63,171 nucleotides of DNA. Origin: an uncultured Pelagibacteraceae bacterium. Its GTDB lineage: Bacteria; Pseudomonadota; Alphaproteobacteria; Pelagibacterales; Pelagibacteraceae. The position numbers and the translations under genes were made by a program. The DNA lies in assembly GCA_902524635.1 (NCBI GenBank), contig CABZDY010000002.1, positions 1 through 63,171 of the forward strand, given 5' to 3'. The notes beneath the pieces are model-generated. The model searched no databases, had not been told where the DNA came from, and saw only the letters and a program-made list of their open reading frames with translations. Each line of letters opens with the position of its first letter. Position 1 is the stretch's first letter. Shown here one piece after another: positions 17,457-31,104 of this stretch.

Positions 17457-18400
17457 TAGTTACTTATTCTCTCTTTTATGATTTTTGCTACTCTATTAGT
17501 TTCATCAAGTTTTTGATAGGTCCAAGTTTCCATATCTTCCCCAAGGTTTCTAGTGATATTTAATTCTCTAAATAAATTTCTAAATCTTTGGAATCTTATA
17601 TCATTTTTTCTAGGCAAAATATTTGCAATATAAACAGGTTTTCCAGTTAAAGCTGCTTCTGAAATCATTGAGCTAGAGTCACATGTAACAACAATATTTT
17701 CAGAAATAGCTAGAGCTGATAAATATGCACTTTTGTCAACGTTCATTATAACTGTATGATTTTTGCCAAAAAATTCTTTAGCATAGTGAATCGTATTTAG
17801 TGGAGTTCTCATTGACGGTATCACAACAAGTTGAAATTCGTATTTTTTCAAAAGTTTGTAAAATATTGAAAAAATATGTTTTATATTTTTTGTTGAATAA
17901 TCATAGTATTTTGTAGGTCCACCCATTATTAAACACCAGATTTTTCTATCATCTTTTTTTATAAAAGAGTTTAAATAATTCTTATTCTCAACTATTTCAC
18001 CTTCTGTAAGATAATGGAGAGCACCTTTAGTTGTAATTACATTGGAGCCCTTAATTCCATCATGTTCTGGAGCTACTACAAAATCAAAGTAATTTAAGTT
18101 TATTTTTGGATCTTGAATATGAATATTAAAAACTTTTTTGTTCGAAATACTTTTTAAATGGATAGACGGAATTATACTTTTTCGGCCACAAGATATTATT
18201 AAATCATAATCTGACTGATTTATTTTTTTATAGACACTTTGAGAAATTGGAGAAAATTTTGGTGTAATTAACTTCCAAAAATTGTTTAGTTCAACCTTGT
18301 GGTGAGTAAAATCTATATCTAAAGCTTTAGCTAAGCCTTCAACCTGGCTCAACATACCATGCATACCCTCGGTCAATAAAATACCTTTTAATTTGCTCAT
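17456..18400 (-). CDS. ELM1-like protein (mitochondrial fission ELM1 family, DUF1022)
   Basis: This looks like the DUF1022/ELM1 family, found widely in alphaproteobacteria and related to a plant mitochondrial division protein. It has a glycosyltransferase-B-like architecture. Features seen: LTEGMHGMLSQVEGLAKAL at the N-terminus, YDLIISCGRKSI, HIQDPKINLNYFDFVVAPEHDG, CLIMGGPTKYYDYS, and the C-terminal VTCDSSSMISEAALTGKPVYI, which is a GT-B nucleotide-sugar site-like pattern. The molecular activity in bacteria is unknown; it could be an envelope glycosyltransferase. The start lies 20 nt from divergent trxB. Confidence 0.82.
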   Translation of the reverse strand: MSKLKGILLTEGMHGMLSQVEGLAKALDIDFTHHKVELNNFWKLITPKFSPISQSVYKKINQSDYDLIISCGRKSIIPSIHLKSISNKKVFNIHIQDPKINLNYFDFVVAPEHDGIKGSNVITTKGALHYLTEGEIVENKNYLNSFIKKDDRKIWCLIMGGPTKYYDYSTKNIKHIFSIFYKLLKKYEFQLVVIPSMRTPLNTIHYAKEFFGKNHTVIMNVDKSAYLSALAISENIVVTCDSSSMISEAALTGKPVYIANILPRKNDIRFQRFRNLFRELNITRNLGEDMETWTYQKLDETNRVAKIIKERISN

Positions 18401-18420
18401 TATTAACTATATAGACCTCT

Positions 18421-19368
18421 ATGAGTGAAAAACCAACTAAACATACAAAAGTGTTAATAATTGGATCTGGTCCGGCGGGCTACACTGCTGCAGTTTATGC
18501 TGCAAGAGCTATGCTAAAACCAATGTTAGTTGCAGGTATGCAGCCAGGTGGTCAACTAACAATTACAACTGATGTTGAGAACTATCCAGGCTTTGCTGAT
18601 GTTATACAAGGACCATGGTTAATGGAACAAATGAGAGAGCAAGCAAAAGCAGTTGGAACGGATTTAGTTGAAGATCATATTCAATCTGTAAATCTAAAAG
18701 CTAAACCTTTTGAAGCTATTGGCGATGGTGGACAGAAATATACTGCAGACTCAATTATAATTTCAACAGGTGCACAAGCAAGATGGTTAAATATTGAATC
18801 TGAAGAAAAATTTAAAGGATTTGGAGTTTCGGCATGTGCAACATGCGATGGATTCTTTTTTAAAGATAAAACAGTAGCAGTTGTTGGTGGTGGAAATGCA
18901 GCAGTCGAAGAAGCAATGTTTCTTACAAAATTTGCATCAAAAGTGCAGTTAATTCACAGAAGAAATGAGCTAAGAGCAGAAAAGCTTTTGCAAAAAAAAT
19001 TAATGGAAAACAAAAAAATTGAAATTATCTGGGATTCAGTTGTTGAAGAAGTGATTGGGGATGAAGAACCGAAAAATGTAAAAGGTTTAAAAATTAAAAA
19101 TACAAAAACTAATGAAATGTCAGAGCTAAAAATTGACGGTTTATTTATAGCTATTGGTCATGACCCTGCTACTTCTCTATTTAAAGATCAATTAGAAATG
19201 GACAATACAGGTTATCTAATTACAAAAAGTGATTCTACTGAAACAAATGTTCCAGGTGTTTATGCTGCCGGAGATGTTAAAGATAAAATTTTTAGACAAG
19301 CAGTAACAGCAGCAGGAATGGGCTGTATGGCTGCCCTAGAAGCAGAAAAATATTTAGCTTCAAATTAA
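18421..19368 (+). CDS. trxB: Thioredoxin reductase TrxB
   Basis: This is the FAD- and NADPH-dependent enzyme that reduces thioredoxin. The FAD fingerprint is VLIIGSGPAGYTAAVYAARA, the redox-active disulfide is ACATCDGFFF (CATC), the NADPH-binding motif is VAVVGGGNAAVEEAMFL, followed by HRRNELRA, and the C-terminal FAD motif is GVYAAGDVKDKIFRQAVTAAG. The length of 315 aa is standard for the low-molecular-weight type. It is the first of a short co-oriented run with the PsiE-type and SDR genes. Its start is only 20 nt from the divergent ELM1-like gene, so the promoters must overlap. Confidence 0.98.
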   Translation: MSEKPTKHTKVLIIGSGPAGYTAAVYAARAMLKPMLVAGMQPGGQLTITTDVENYPGFADVIQGPWLMEQMREQAKAVGTDLVEDHIQSVNLKAKPFEAIGDGGQKYTADSIIISTGAQARWLNIESEEKFKGFGVSACATCDGFFFKDKTVAVVGGGNAAVEEAMFLTKFASKVQLIHRRNELRAEKLLQKKLMENKKIEIIWDSVVEEVIGDEEPKNVKGLKIKNTKTNEMSELKIDGLFIAIGHDPATSLFKDQLEMDNTGYLITKSDSTETNVPGVYAAGDVKDKIFRQAVTAAGMGCMAALEAEKYLASN

Positions 19369-19392
19369 TTTAAGATCATTTATAAGTTATCT

Positions 19393-19776
19393 ATGGAAAA
19401 TATAGTAAAACAAATCCAATTAATAGCTTTGGTAATTATACTTGCTGCTACAGTTATAGCATTTGGTATTGAGATATATCAAATGATAGTTGTTCAAAAA
19501 GTTACTTTGGCCGATTTACTTTTACTTTTTCTATACCTAGAAGTTTTAGCAATGGTAAGAGTATTTTGGGAAAGTCAATCAATTCAAATAACTCTTCCAC
19601 TATTTATTGCAATTACTGCTCTATCTAGATTTATAATTTTACAAGGAAAATCAATCAATCCAGAAGTATTATTATATGAAGCAGGTGCCATTGTTTTAAT
19701 CGCAATAGCAATCCTTGTTTTAAGATTTAGAAACTCTCCATTATTTGGTTTAGAGAAAAAGAAAAAAACTAAATAA
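19393..19776 (+). CDS. PsiE-type integral membrane protein
   Basis: This small membrane protein of 127 aa has four hydrophobic segments (about residues 8-30, 38-58, 66-84 and 92-112) and a lysine-rich tail, RNSPLFGLEKKKKTK. The pattern DLLLLFLYLEVLAMVRVFWES followed by a second helix fits the phosphate-starvation-inducible PsiE family. The function of this family is unknown. It sits 24 nt behind trxB and 11 nt before an SDR gene, so it is likely cotranscribed. There is no recognisable phosphate box in the short spacer. Confidence 0.75.
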   Translation: MENIVKQIQLIALVIILAATVIAFGIEIYQMIVVQKVTLADLLLLFLYLEVLAMVRVFWESQSIQITLPLFIAITALSRFIILQGKSINPEVLLYEAGAIVLIAIAILVLRFRNSPLFGLEKKKKTK

Positions 19777-19787
19777 TTTTCAAAGAA

Positions 19788-24178
<4,391 letters not shown>

Positions 24179-24200
<22 letters not shown>

Positions 24201-24934
24201 TTACTGGTGGAGCCACTAGAATTGGTGCTGCTATTGCTAGAAAACTTTCAGGCAAAGGAGTAGAAATCGTAATTCATTATAACAAATCAAAAGCAAAGGC
24301 TGAAAAACTTAAAAAAGAATTATCTATAAGCGGTACGAAAGTTTATTTGATCAAAGGAGATCTAAGTGTTGAAAACGATTTAAATAAGATTGTTAAATTT
24401 GCAAAATCCAAATTAAAATATTTTGATTGTTTAATAAATAATGCCTCACTGTTTGAAAATGATAAGTTAGAAAATTTTAATACAGATAGTTGGGGACAAC
24501 ATTTAAGAACAAATCTAAGAACACCTGCACTTTTATCAAAAGAGTTTTCTAAAAATATCAAGAAAAAAAATAATAATATTATTAATATAATAGATCAAAG
24601 AGTTTTTAAGCTTACACCCTACTTTTTTTCATATACTATTAGTAAAACTGGACTTTATACTCTTACAAAAACTAGTGCTATGAGTTTGGCACCAAAAATA
24701 AGAGTTAATGGAATTGCCCCTGGTCCTACAATTAGAAATAAAAGACAAAGTGAAAAACATTTTAAAAAACAATACATGGCAACACCTCTCAAAAGACAAG
24801 TAGATGTTGAGCAAATATGCAACGCAGTTGACTTTTTTATTAAAAATATATCTATTACTGGACAGGTGCTAGCAATAGATAGTGGTCAAAATTTAAATTG
24901 GCAAACACCTGACATTATGGGTGGTAAAGAATGA
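24179..24934 (+). CDS. folM: Pteridine-reductase-like SDR (FolM type)
   Basis: This is a short-chain dehydrogenase whose cofactor motif [16 protein letters not shown] has the TGX3RXG form that marks NADPH-dependent pteridine reductases, not the usual [37 protein letters not shown] (Y-x3-K) and [12 protein letters not shown] complete the site. FolM reduces dihydromonapterin and has side activity on dihydrofolate. The start overlaps uvrB by 22 nt and the stop overlaps folB by 4 nt. Adjacency to folB, which makes the pterin precursor, supports a pterin/folate role. In organisms without FolA such an enzyme could act as dihydrofolate reductase, but that cannot be judged here. Confidence 0.83.
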
Positions 24935-25356
24935 AAAAAAATAATTTTAAAATCATTAAAATTAGCAATAACAAAAGTCTTTTTAATTACGAAAAAAAAG
25001 TAATCATTAAAGAACTTATTCTAGATTTAAAACTTGGTTATTTTGACTTTGAAAAAGAAAAACCTCAAAAAGTAAAATTTAATATAGAAGTAAATTACGA
25101 GGATAAGAAACCTTCTGACGATAAAGATATAAAATCAATTGTAAATTATGCAAAAATTGTAAGATTGATAAAAAAATTAATCAAAAATAAACATTATAAT
25201 TTTTTAGAAACATTAGCTGAAGATGTATTCGATGAACTATTCAAAGATAAAAGAATTGATAAAATAAGTCTTCAAATTGAGAAATTAGAAATTATGAAAG
25301 ATTGCTCTTCCGTAGGTATTCAAATTTCAAAAAAAAGAAGTCATGATAAGTTCTGA
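24931..25356 (+). CDS. folB: Dihydroneopterin aldolase FolB
   Basis: FolB cleaves dihydroneopterin to hydroxymethyl-dihydropterin and glycolaldehyde (folate synthesis). The family pattern is seen in [31 protein letters not shown] (usual h-x-h-G-h-x3-E-x3-Q), in [31 protein letters not shown] with the catalytic-region Glu, and in the terminal half containing [17 protein letters not shown]-like strands. It is 141 aa with about 20 extra N-terminal residues. It overlaps the SDR before it by 4 nt and uvrC after it by 14 nt, so it is embedded in the uvrB-uvrC run. Confidence 0.9.
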   Translation: MKKNNFKIIKISNNKSLFNYEKKVIIKELILDLKLGYFDFEKEKPQKVKFNIEVNYEDKKPSDDKDIKSIVNYAKIVRLIKKLIKNKHYNFLETLAEDVFDELFKDKRIDKISLQIEKLEIMKDCSSVGIQISKKRSHDKF

Positions 25357-27178
25357 AATAGGCAAAGAAGCAATTAAAAAAGAGCTACCACTTATACCCA
25401 AGCTTCCTGGTGTATACAGAATGTTAAATGAAAAGAATGTGATACTTTATGTTGGTAAAGCAAAAAATTTACCCAACAGATTAAAGAGTTATGTTTCGGA
25501 GAAAAATCATATTATTAGAACTGAGAGAATGCTATCTCAAACAAGGAAAATTGAGATCACAAGTACCTCTAATGAGAGTGAAGCACTTCTACTGGAGGCA
25601 AACTTAATAAAAAAATATAAACCTAAATTCAATATACTTTTACGCGACGACAAATCATTTCCATTTATTTTTATTGGAAATGAGGATAAATGGCCTCAAA
25701 TTAGAAGACATAGAGGAAAAAAAACTAGAGAGGGTTTTTACTTTGGGCCATTTGCGTCAGCTGGATCTGCAAATTGGACTATTAAAATGATCCAGAAAAT
25801 TTTTCAACTAAGAGTTTGTGATGATACAGTATTTAAAAAAAGAGAAAGACCGTGCATCCTTTATCAAATAAAGAGATGTTCTGGGCCTTGCGTTGGGTAC
25901 ATTGAAAAAGATGATTATAAACTTTCAGTAGATAGCGCAATTGAATTCGTATCTGGTAAATCAAGAAAGATACAAAAAAATTTGTCAGGACAAATGGAAA
26001 AGGCAAGTTCTGATTTAGATTTTGAAAAAGCTGCAATCTTGAGGGATAGAATTAAATCTTTAAACATCATTCAATCATCTCAAAGAATAAATGAGGCAAA
26101 TTTAGTTGAAGCAGATGTTATAGCTGGATACAAAGAGTCTGGTAAAACGTGTATTCAAGTATTTTTTTATAGATCAAAACAAAACTGGGGAAACCAAGCC
26201 TTTTTTCCTAAACACGACCCAGACGATAACCTAAAAGAAATTTTGAATTCTTTTGTTTCTCAATTTTATGAAAATAAAAGCGTACCAACCTCCATTATCT
26301 TAAGTGAAGAAATTAAGGAAAAAGTCCTAATTGAAAAAACACTTTCCCAAAAAGAAAATAAAGAAATAAATATTTCTGTTGCAAAAAGAGGTTCTAAACT
26401 AAAAGTTGTAAATCAAGCTCTAAAAAATGCAAAAGATAGCCTAAATAGAAAAATTTATGAGAGCCAAAATAATAAAGAGTTGTTTGAAAATGTTTCTAAA
26501 AAATTTAATTTAGAAAATAATATTAATCTAGTTGAGGTTTATGATAATAGTCATATCCAAGGGACTAATAGTGTTGGTGCACTTATTACTTTTGGTGAAG
26601 AAGGTTTTATTAAAAAAAGGTACAGAAAATTTAACATTAAAATTAAGAAAAATGAACAAGATGATTATGGAATGATGCAAGAGGTTTTAAATAGAAGATT
26701 TAAAAGGGCTGTTCAAGAAAAAGATAATTATTTAACAATGCCAGACTTAGTAATTGTGGATGGAGGAAAAGGACAATACTCAGTGGCTAGAGAAACACTT
26801 AATGAATTGGGATTACATGATATTCCAATGATCGCAATAGCAAAAGGTAAATTTAGGAATAGTGGTAATGAAACCTTTTTTCACAATGGTAAAGAATTTA
26901 AGTTTGAAAAAAATGATCCTACTCTCTTTTTTTTACAAAGATTAAGAGATGAGTCTCATAGATTTGCAATAAGTGCACACAGAGCCAAAAGAAAAAAAGG
27001 TATTAGTAAGTCTTTACTTGATCAAATTGATGGAATTGGATCTATTAGAAAAAGAGCACTTTTAAATCACTTTGGCTCAGCAAGGGCAGTTGAATCTGCA
27101 AGCTTAGATGAGATAAAAACAGTCGAAGGAGTTGAGGAAAAGGTTGCAAAAAAGATATATAATTACTTCCACGAGTAA
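25343..27178 (+). CDS. uvrC: Excinuclease ABC subunit C (UvrC)
   Basis: UvrC makes both incisions in nucleotide excision repair. The GIY-YIG domain is at residues 15-95 ([27 protein letters not shown]). The Cys-rich segment is [19 protein letters not shown]. The UvrB-binding UVR motif is [16 protein letters not shown]. The RNase H-like endonuclease domain has [21 protein letters not shown] and [14 protein letters not shown]. Tandem helix-hairpin-helix motifs close the protein ([21 protein letters not shown]). At 611 aa it is full length. It overlaps folB by 14 nt and is followed by pgsA after 3 nt. Confidence 0.98.
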   Translation: MISSEIGKEAIKKELPLIPKLPGVYRMLNEKNVILYVGKAKNLPNRLKSYVSEKNHIIRTERMLSQTRKIEITSTSNESEALLLEANLIKKYKPKFNILLRDDKSFPFIFIGNEDKWPQIRRHRGKKTREGFYFGPFASAGSANWTIKMIQKIFQLRVCDDTVFKKRERPCILYQIKRCSGPCVGYIEKDDYKLSVDSAIEFVSGKSRKIQKNLSGQMEKASSDLDFEKAAILRDRIKSLNIIQSSQRINEANLVEADVIAGYKESGKTCIQVFFYRSKQNWGNQAFFPKHDPDDNLKEILNSFVSQFYENKSVPTSIILSEEIKEKVLIEKTLSQKENKEINISVAKRGSKLKVVNQALKNAKDSLNRKIYESQNNKELFENVSKKFNLENNINLVEVYDNSHIQGTNSVGALITFGEEGFIKKRYRKFNIKIKKNEQDDYGMMQEVLNRRFKRAVQEKDNYLTMPDLVIVDGGKGQYSVARETLNELGLHDIPMIAIAKGKFRNSGNETFFHNGKEFKFEKNDPTLFFLQRLRDESHRFAISAHRAKRKKGISKSLLDQIDGIGSIRKRALLNHFGSARAVESASLDEIKTVEGVEEKVAKKIYNYFHE

Positions 27179-27181
27179 TAC

Positions 27182-27760
27182 ATGAAAATTCCAAATTATT
27201 TAACTATTGGTAGAATTATAATCGTTCCTATATTTGTATTCGCATTTTATTTACCAGGATTCTATGGAGATGTAATTCCTTTTGCATTATTTGTAATTGC
27301 CTCATTTACTGACTTCTTAGATGGATTATTAGCAAGAATGTTTAAGGAAGAATCAAAACTTGGTGAATTATTAGACCCTATTGCAGATAAAATTATTGTA
27401 GCAACTGCATTAATATTACTTGTTATGGATGGAACTATTAAAAACTATGAAGTTATTGCCGCAATAATAATACTTACTAGAGAGGTACTAATTTCTGGTT
27501 TAAGAGAGTTTTTAGCTAAAGGAAGTGTTAAACTTCCAGTTTCAAGTCTAGCAAAAGTAAAAACTTTTCTTCAAATGTTTTGTATTTCTGTTTTGCTCAC
27601 TGGAGAAACTGGAAATAAAATTATAAATTTTCAAGACTATAATGCTCAAACAATTGGAATAATTTTATTATGGCTATCTGCTTTTCTTACTTTGTATACT
27701 GGATATGAATATTTAAGGAAAGGTATAGACCACGCGATATCTGAGGATAATAAAGATTAA
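27182..27760 (+). CDS. pgsA: CDP-diacylglycerol-glycerol-3-phosphate 3-phosphatidyltransferase PgsA
   Basis: PgsA makes phosphatidylglycerol phosphate, committing CDP-diacylglycerol to PG and cardiolipin. The CDP-alcohol phosphotransferase signature is intact: FTDFLDGLLARMFKEESKLGELLDPIADK (DGx2ARx8Gx3Dx3D). The protein is integral, with about five membrane segments, and 192 aa is normal. It begins MKIPNYLTIGRIIIVPIFV, typical of the family. It follows uvrC by 3 nt; uvrC-pgsA adjacency is widespread in proteobacteria. It converges with ilvE, overlapping by 4 nt. Confidence 0.96.
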   Translation: MKIPNYLTIGRIIIVPIFVFAFYLPGFYGDVIPFALFVIASFTDFLDGLLARMFKEESKLGELLDPIADKIIVATALILLVMDGTIKNYEVIAAIIILTREVLISGLREFLAKGSVKLPVSSLAKVKTFLQMFCISVLLTGETGNKIINFQDYNAQTIGIILLWLSAFLTLYTGYEYLRKGIDHAISEDNKD

Positions 27761-28638
27761 GCAGCTCTTTTTTTTCTTACTAATTTACCATAACTTGCTG
27801 ATAAATCTAAAATAAGATCACAAACTTTATAGTTATTTTCAGCAATTTGTGAAATTGGTGTTATCTCAGCAGCTGTACCAGTTAAAAAGCATCCATCAAA
27901 GTTTTGTAATTCATTTGGTTTAATTTTTCTCTCATGGACTTTGATATTTTTTGATTTTGCTAATTCAATAACAGTTTGTCTTGTGATACCATTTAAGAAT
28001 GAATCTGGAATTGGCGTATGAAGTTCACCATTTTTATCTTTAAAAAATATGTTTGCACTTGTTGACTCAGCTACATTATCCTCATGGTCTAACATTAATG
28101 ACTCGCTGTATCCTTGCCTTTCCGCTTCGTGCTTTGAAAGAGTACAAATCATATATAAACCGGCAGCTTTACTATCCCATGGTATAGTATTTGGAGCTGG
28201 TCTTCTCCAATTAGAAATATTTAATTTAATACCTTCAATTTTCAACTTAGGATCGAAATAGTCGCCCCACTCCCAAGTAGCTACCGCCACATTTATTTTT
28301 GTTTTTTGAGCAGATACACCCATCATTTCACTGCCTCTCCAAGCAAAAGGTCTCAAATAACCATTCTGTACATTTTGAATTTTTATTATTTGGTTACAAG
28401 CTTTGTTTATTTCTTCTTTTGTATAAGGAATTTTCATATCCATTCTTTTCGCCGAATGATATAATCTATCTGTATGTTCTTGTAACTTGAAAATTTCACC
28501 ATCATACACCCTCACACCCTCAAAAACTAAACTTGCATAGTGTAGTCCATGACTGATGACATGCAGCTTTGCATCCTGCCACTCAACAAGATCACCATTG
28601 TACCAGATTTTTCCATCTCTTTTATCGTAAGGTATCAT
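27757..28638 (-). CDS. ilvE: Branched-chain amino acid aminotransferase IlvE
   Basis: This fold type IV PLP aminotransferase performs the last step of leucine, isoleucine and valine synthesis. Evidence: GKIWYNGDLVEWQDAKLHVISHGLHYASLVFEGVR at the N-terminus, the PLP lysine in PWDSKAAGLYMI, the conserved MLDHEDNVAESTSANIFF, and the C-terminal GCFLTGTAAEITPIS. It is 293 aa. A good sigma-70 promoter (TTGACA-N17-TATTTT) lies directly upstream, overlapping the promoter of the divergent marR gene, so the MarR protein could affect both. A D-amino-acid transaminase is a less likely alternative. Confidence 0.95.
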   Translation of the reverse strand: MIPYDKRDGKIWYNGDLVEWQDAKLHVISHGLHYASLVFEGVRVYDGEIFKLQEHTDRLYHSAKRMDMKIPYTKEEINKACNQIIKIQNVQNGYLRPFAWRGSEMMGVSAQKTKINVAVATWEWGDYFDPKLKIEGIKLNISNWRRPAPNTIPWDSKAAGLYMICTLSKHEAERQGYSESLMLDHEDNVAESTSANIFFKDKNGELHTPIPDSFLNGITRQTVIELAKSKNIKVHERKIKPNELQNFDGCFLTGTAAEITPISQIAENNYKVCDLILDLSASYGKLVRKKRAA

Positions 28639-28649
28639 TTGATTTATTT

Positions 28650-28685
28650 TTTAGAAAAAATATCTTTGTATATATAATATGTCAA
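28650..28685. promoter_or_regulatory. Overlapping face-to-face promoters for ilvE and marR
   Basis: Minus strand: TTGACA (28680-28685), 17-nt spacer, TATTTT (28657-28662), reading into ilvE. Plus strand: TTTAGA (28650-28655), 17-nt spacer, TATAAT (28673-28678), reading into marR. The two promoters occupy the same 36 bp, so polymerase binding at one should exclude the other. Leaders would be short (about 12-16 nt). Pattern-based; start sites are inferred. Confidence 0.65.
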
Positions 28686-28699
28686 TATAACTTACCATT

Positions 28700-29143
28700 A
28701 TGAAAAAACTTTTATATCTTAAAGATCATCAATTAAAAGAATATATCGAAAAAATATTCAATGGATATAGAGAAACTGTCGCTGATGCTAAAAAAGTTTT
28801 AGATAAACATGCTTTAGGAACTGCTCACAATAAAGTAATTCACCTTATATCTTTGTATGAAGGCATAACTATTTCAAGTTTATTAAGAAAGCTTAAGGTT
28901 ACAAAACAAAGTTTAAATAGAGTTCTTAATGATTTGGTAGTGATTAAGGCTATAGAATTTAAAAGAGACAAAATAGATACAAGAGTTAAACATGTATACT
29001 TAACAGAAGAAGGGGAAAAAATATTTGATGAAATTTTTTCTGCTCAAAAAAAAAGAATTTATGATGCATTTTTAAGTTCTGAGTCTAACGATGTTGTAAG
29101 TTTTGATAAAGTACTTAAAAAAATTATTAATGAAAAACTTTAA
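28700..29143 (+). CDS. MarR-family transcriptional regulator (PetP-like)
   Basis: This is a winged-helix MarR regulator of 147 aa. The recognition region is ISSLLRKLKVTKQSLNRVLNDLVVIKAIEFKRDKIDTRVKHVYLTEEGEKIF, with the helix-turn-helix and the D-x-R wing of MarR proteins. It overlaps the following response-regulator gene by 14 nt. A MarR gene directly before an OmpR-type regulator recalls petP-petR of Rhodobacter capsulatus; calling it PetP is by analogy. The divergent ilvE promoter overlaps its own, which suggests autoregulation. Confidence 0.88.
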   Translation: MKKLLYLKDHQLKEYIEKIFNGYRETVADAKKVLDKHALGTAHNKVIHLISLYEGITISSLLRKLKVTKQSLNRVLNDLVVIKAIEFKRDKIDTRVKHVYLTEEGEKIFDEIFSAQKKRIYDAFLSSESNDVVSFDKVLKKIINEKL

Positions 29144-29807
29144 AGCACATATATTAATTGTAGATGATGATGATAGAATTAGAGATTTGGTAAGAGAATA
29201 TTTAAATCAAAATAATTATCTTGTTTCAACTGCTAAAGATTCAAATGATGCTTTTGAAAAGACTAAAGTCATTAAATTTGACTTAATAGTACTAGATATA
29301 ATGATGCCAGGTAAAACTGGACTAGAGTTTACTCAAGATTATAAAAAAAGAATTGATACACCAATTTTATTATTATCAGCAAAGGGAGAACCAACAGAAA
29401 GAATTGAAGGACTTGAGGTAGGTGCAGACGATTATTTAACAAAACCTTTTGAACCAAAAGAATTAATCTTAAGAATAAATAATATTTTAAATAAAACTAA
29501 ATCATTAGAAATAAAAAGAGTTATTGAATTTGGCAACATAAAAATAGACCTAAAAAAGCTTTTTATCTTAAAAGATGACCAAAGACTAAAAATAAACAAC
29601 ACCGAAAAACTAATTTTAGAAAAAATGATAAATTCTCCTGGCAAGATCTATAAAAGAGATGAAATTGCAAGTTTAATAGATCTAAATAAAGAAAGATCAA
29701 TAGATGTTATTATTACTAGATTAAGAAAGAAAATTGAAGAAACTCCAAAAAGTCCTAAATATTTGCAAACCATAAGAGGAGAGGGTTATGTTCTTTGGAT
29801 TGAATAG
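29130..29807 (+). CDS. OmpR-family response regulator (PetR/OmpR-like)
   Basis: This is a DNA-binding response regulator. The receiver domain has the acidic pocket ILIVDDDDRIRDLV, the phospho-acceptor Asp in LIVLDIMMPGKTGLEF, Thr/Ser in ILLLSAKGE and Lys in DYLTKPFEPKEL. The C-terminal winged-helix domain ends with RSIDVIITRLRKKIEETPKSPKYLQTIRGEGYVL. The start at 29130 (MKNFKAHILIVDDDD) is preferred to the ORF-track start, giving 225 aa. It overlaps marR by 14 nt and the kinase by 20 nt, so all three are coupled. It is probably one of very few two-component systems in a genome of this type. Confidence 0.94.
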   Translation: MKNFKAHILIVDDDDRIRDLVREYLNQNNYLVSTAKDSNDAFEKTKVIKFDLIVLDIMMPGKTGLEFTQDYKKRIDTPILLLSAKGEPTERIEGLEVGADDYLTKPFEPKELILRINNILNKTKSLEIKRVIEFGNIKIDLKKLFILKDDQRLKINNTEKLILEKMINSPGKIYKRDEIASLIDLNKERSIDVIITRLRKKIEETPKSPKYLQTIRGEGYVLWIE

Positions 29808-31104
29808 AGTTTTAAAGAACATATTGCCTAAAAGATTATTTTATAGAGGATTGCTAATTGTTGCTGTCCCGATATTAATTCTACAAGTTACAATCTCTTT
29901 AGTTTTTTTTGACAGTTTATGGATTAAAACCAATAAAGGCTTAACAAGAGCGCTTGTGAGTGAAATAGTTACTATTATTGATATTTATGACAATGAAAGT
30001 GAATATAATAAAAAAATAGTTACCGACCTTTACAATAAAAATTTTAGCTTTTCAGTAAGGTTTTTAGACAATGAAAAATTACCAGATATAAAAGTTGAAA
30101 GATGGTTTAGTCCTATGGATAGGACATTGAGAAGAGAATTAAAACCTAAAATTGGTGAACATTGGTTTAATACAATTTCATACAAGGAAGTTGTAGATTT
30201 AAGAATAAAATTTAGAGATGGAGTTTTGCAAATATTTTTTCCAAAGGAGAGAATTCAAGCATCTTCAATAAGAATTTTTGCATTTTGGATTACAGTTCCC
30301 GCAATTTTGATGCTAGCAGTAGCGATGATTTTCTTAAAAAATCAAACTAGACCTATAACAAAATTAGCTCAAGCATCAGAGAGGTTTGGTAGAGGTGAGG
30401 ATGTTGAGGAGTTTAGGCCATCAGGAGCTTTGGAAATAAGAAAAGCAGGTCTGGAATTTGAAAAGATGAGAAAAAGAATTCTAAGACATTTAAACCAAAG
30501 ATCTGAGATGCTATCCGGAATAAGTCATGATTTAAGAACACCTCTTACACGAATTAAACTACAACTTGCTGTTATTAAGGATAAAGATCTTTCAGAAAAA
30601 ATATCAAAGGATGTTGATGAAATGGAAAAAATGCTAAATGAATACCTTCAGTTTGCAAGTACAGGTGCTAAAGATAAAACTGAAACTTTTGATATCTCAG
30701 AACTTTTGGATGAAATTATTCTTAAGTTTGAAAATGAAAATATTCAGAAAAAATTAAAGAAAAATACATATTTCAATGGAAGAAGAAATTTAATCACGAG
30801 GTGTATCAATAATTTGCTAGATAATTCAATTAAGTATGCAAAAAAAATTTCAGTAAATTTAGAAAAAAAAAATTCAACCATTCTTATATCAATTGATGAC
30901 GACGGCCCTGGAGTTAAAAAATCAGAATTTCAAAATATTACAAAACCATTCTATAAAATTGATAAAAGTAGATCGGAATCAAAATCAAGTGTTGGTTTAG
31001 GATTGTCTATATCATCTGACATTATAAGGTCTCATGGGGGAGATATTAACTTTAATAAGTCAAAATTAGGTGGTTTGAAAGTAACTATTTCTTTGCCTTG
31101 CTAG
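29788..31104 (+). CDS. Sensor histidine kinase (EnvZ-like)
   Basis: This inner-membrane kinase is the partner of the preceding regulator. One N-terminal membrane helix (about residues 18-40) and a second near 165-185 enclose a periplasmic loop of about 125 residues; a HAMP domain follows (RPITKLAQASERFGRGEDVEEF). The phospho-acceptor His is in LSGISHDLRTPLTRIKLQL. The ATPase has the N box (RCINNLLDNSIKYA), G1 (IDDDGPGVK) and G2 (VGLGLSISSDIIRSHGG). The architecture, 438 aa, is that of EnvZ. The signal is unknown. Confidence 0.94.
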   Translation: MFFGLNRVLKNILPKRLFYRGLLIVAVPILILQVTISLVFFDSLWIKTNKGLTRALVSEIVTIIDIYDNESEYNKKIVTDLYNKNFSFSVRFLDNEKLPDIKVERWFSPMDRTLRRELKPKIGEHWFNTISYKEVVDLRIKFRDGVLQIFFPKERIQASSIRIFAFWITVPAILMLAVAMIFLKNQTRPITKLAQASERFGRGEDVEEFRPSGALEIRKAGLEFEKMRKRILRHLNQRSEMLSGISHDLRTPLTRIKLQLAVIKDKDLSEKISKDVDEMEKMLNEYLQFASTGAKDKTETFDISELLDEIILKFENENIQKKLKKNTYFNGRRNLITRCINNLLDNSIKYAKKISVNLEKKNSTILISIDDDGPGVKKSEFQNITKPFYKIDKSRSESKSSVGLGLSISSDIIRSHGGDINFNKSKLGGLKVTISLPC

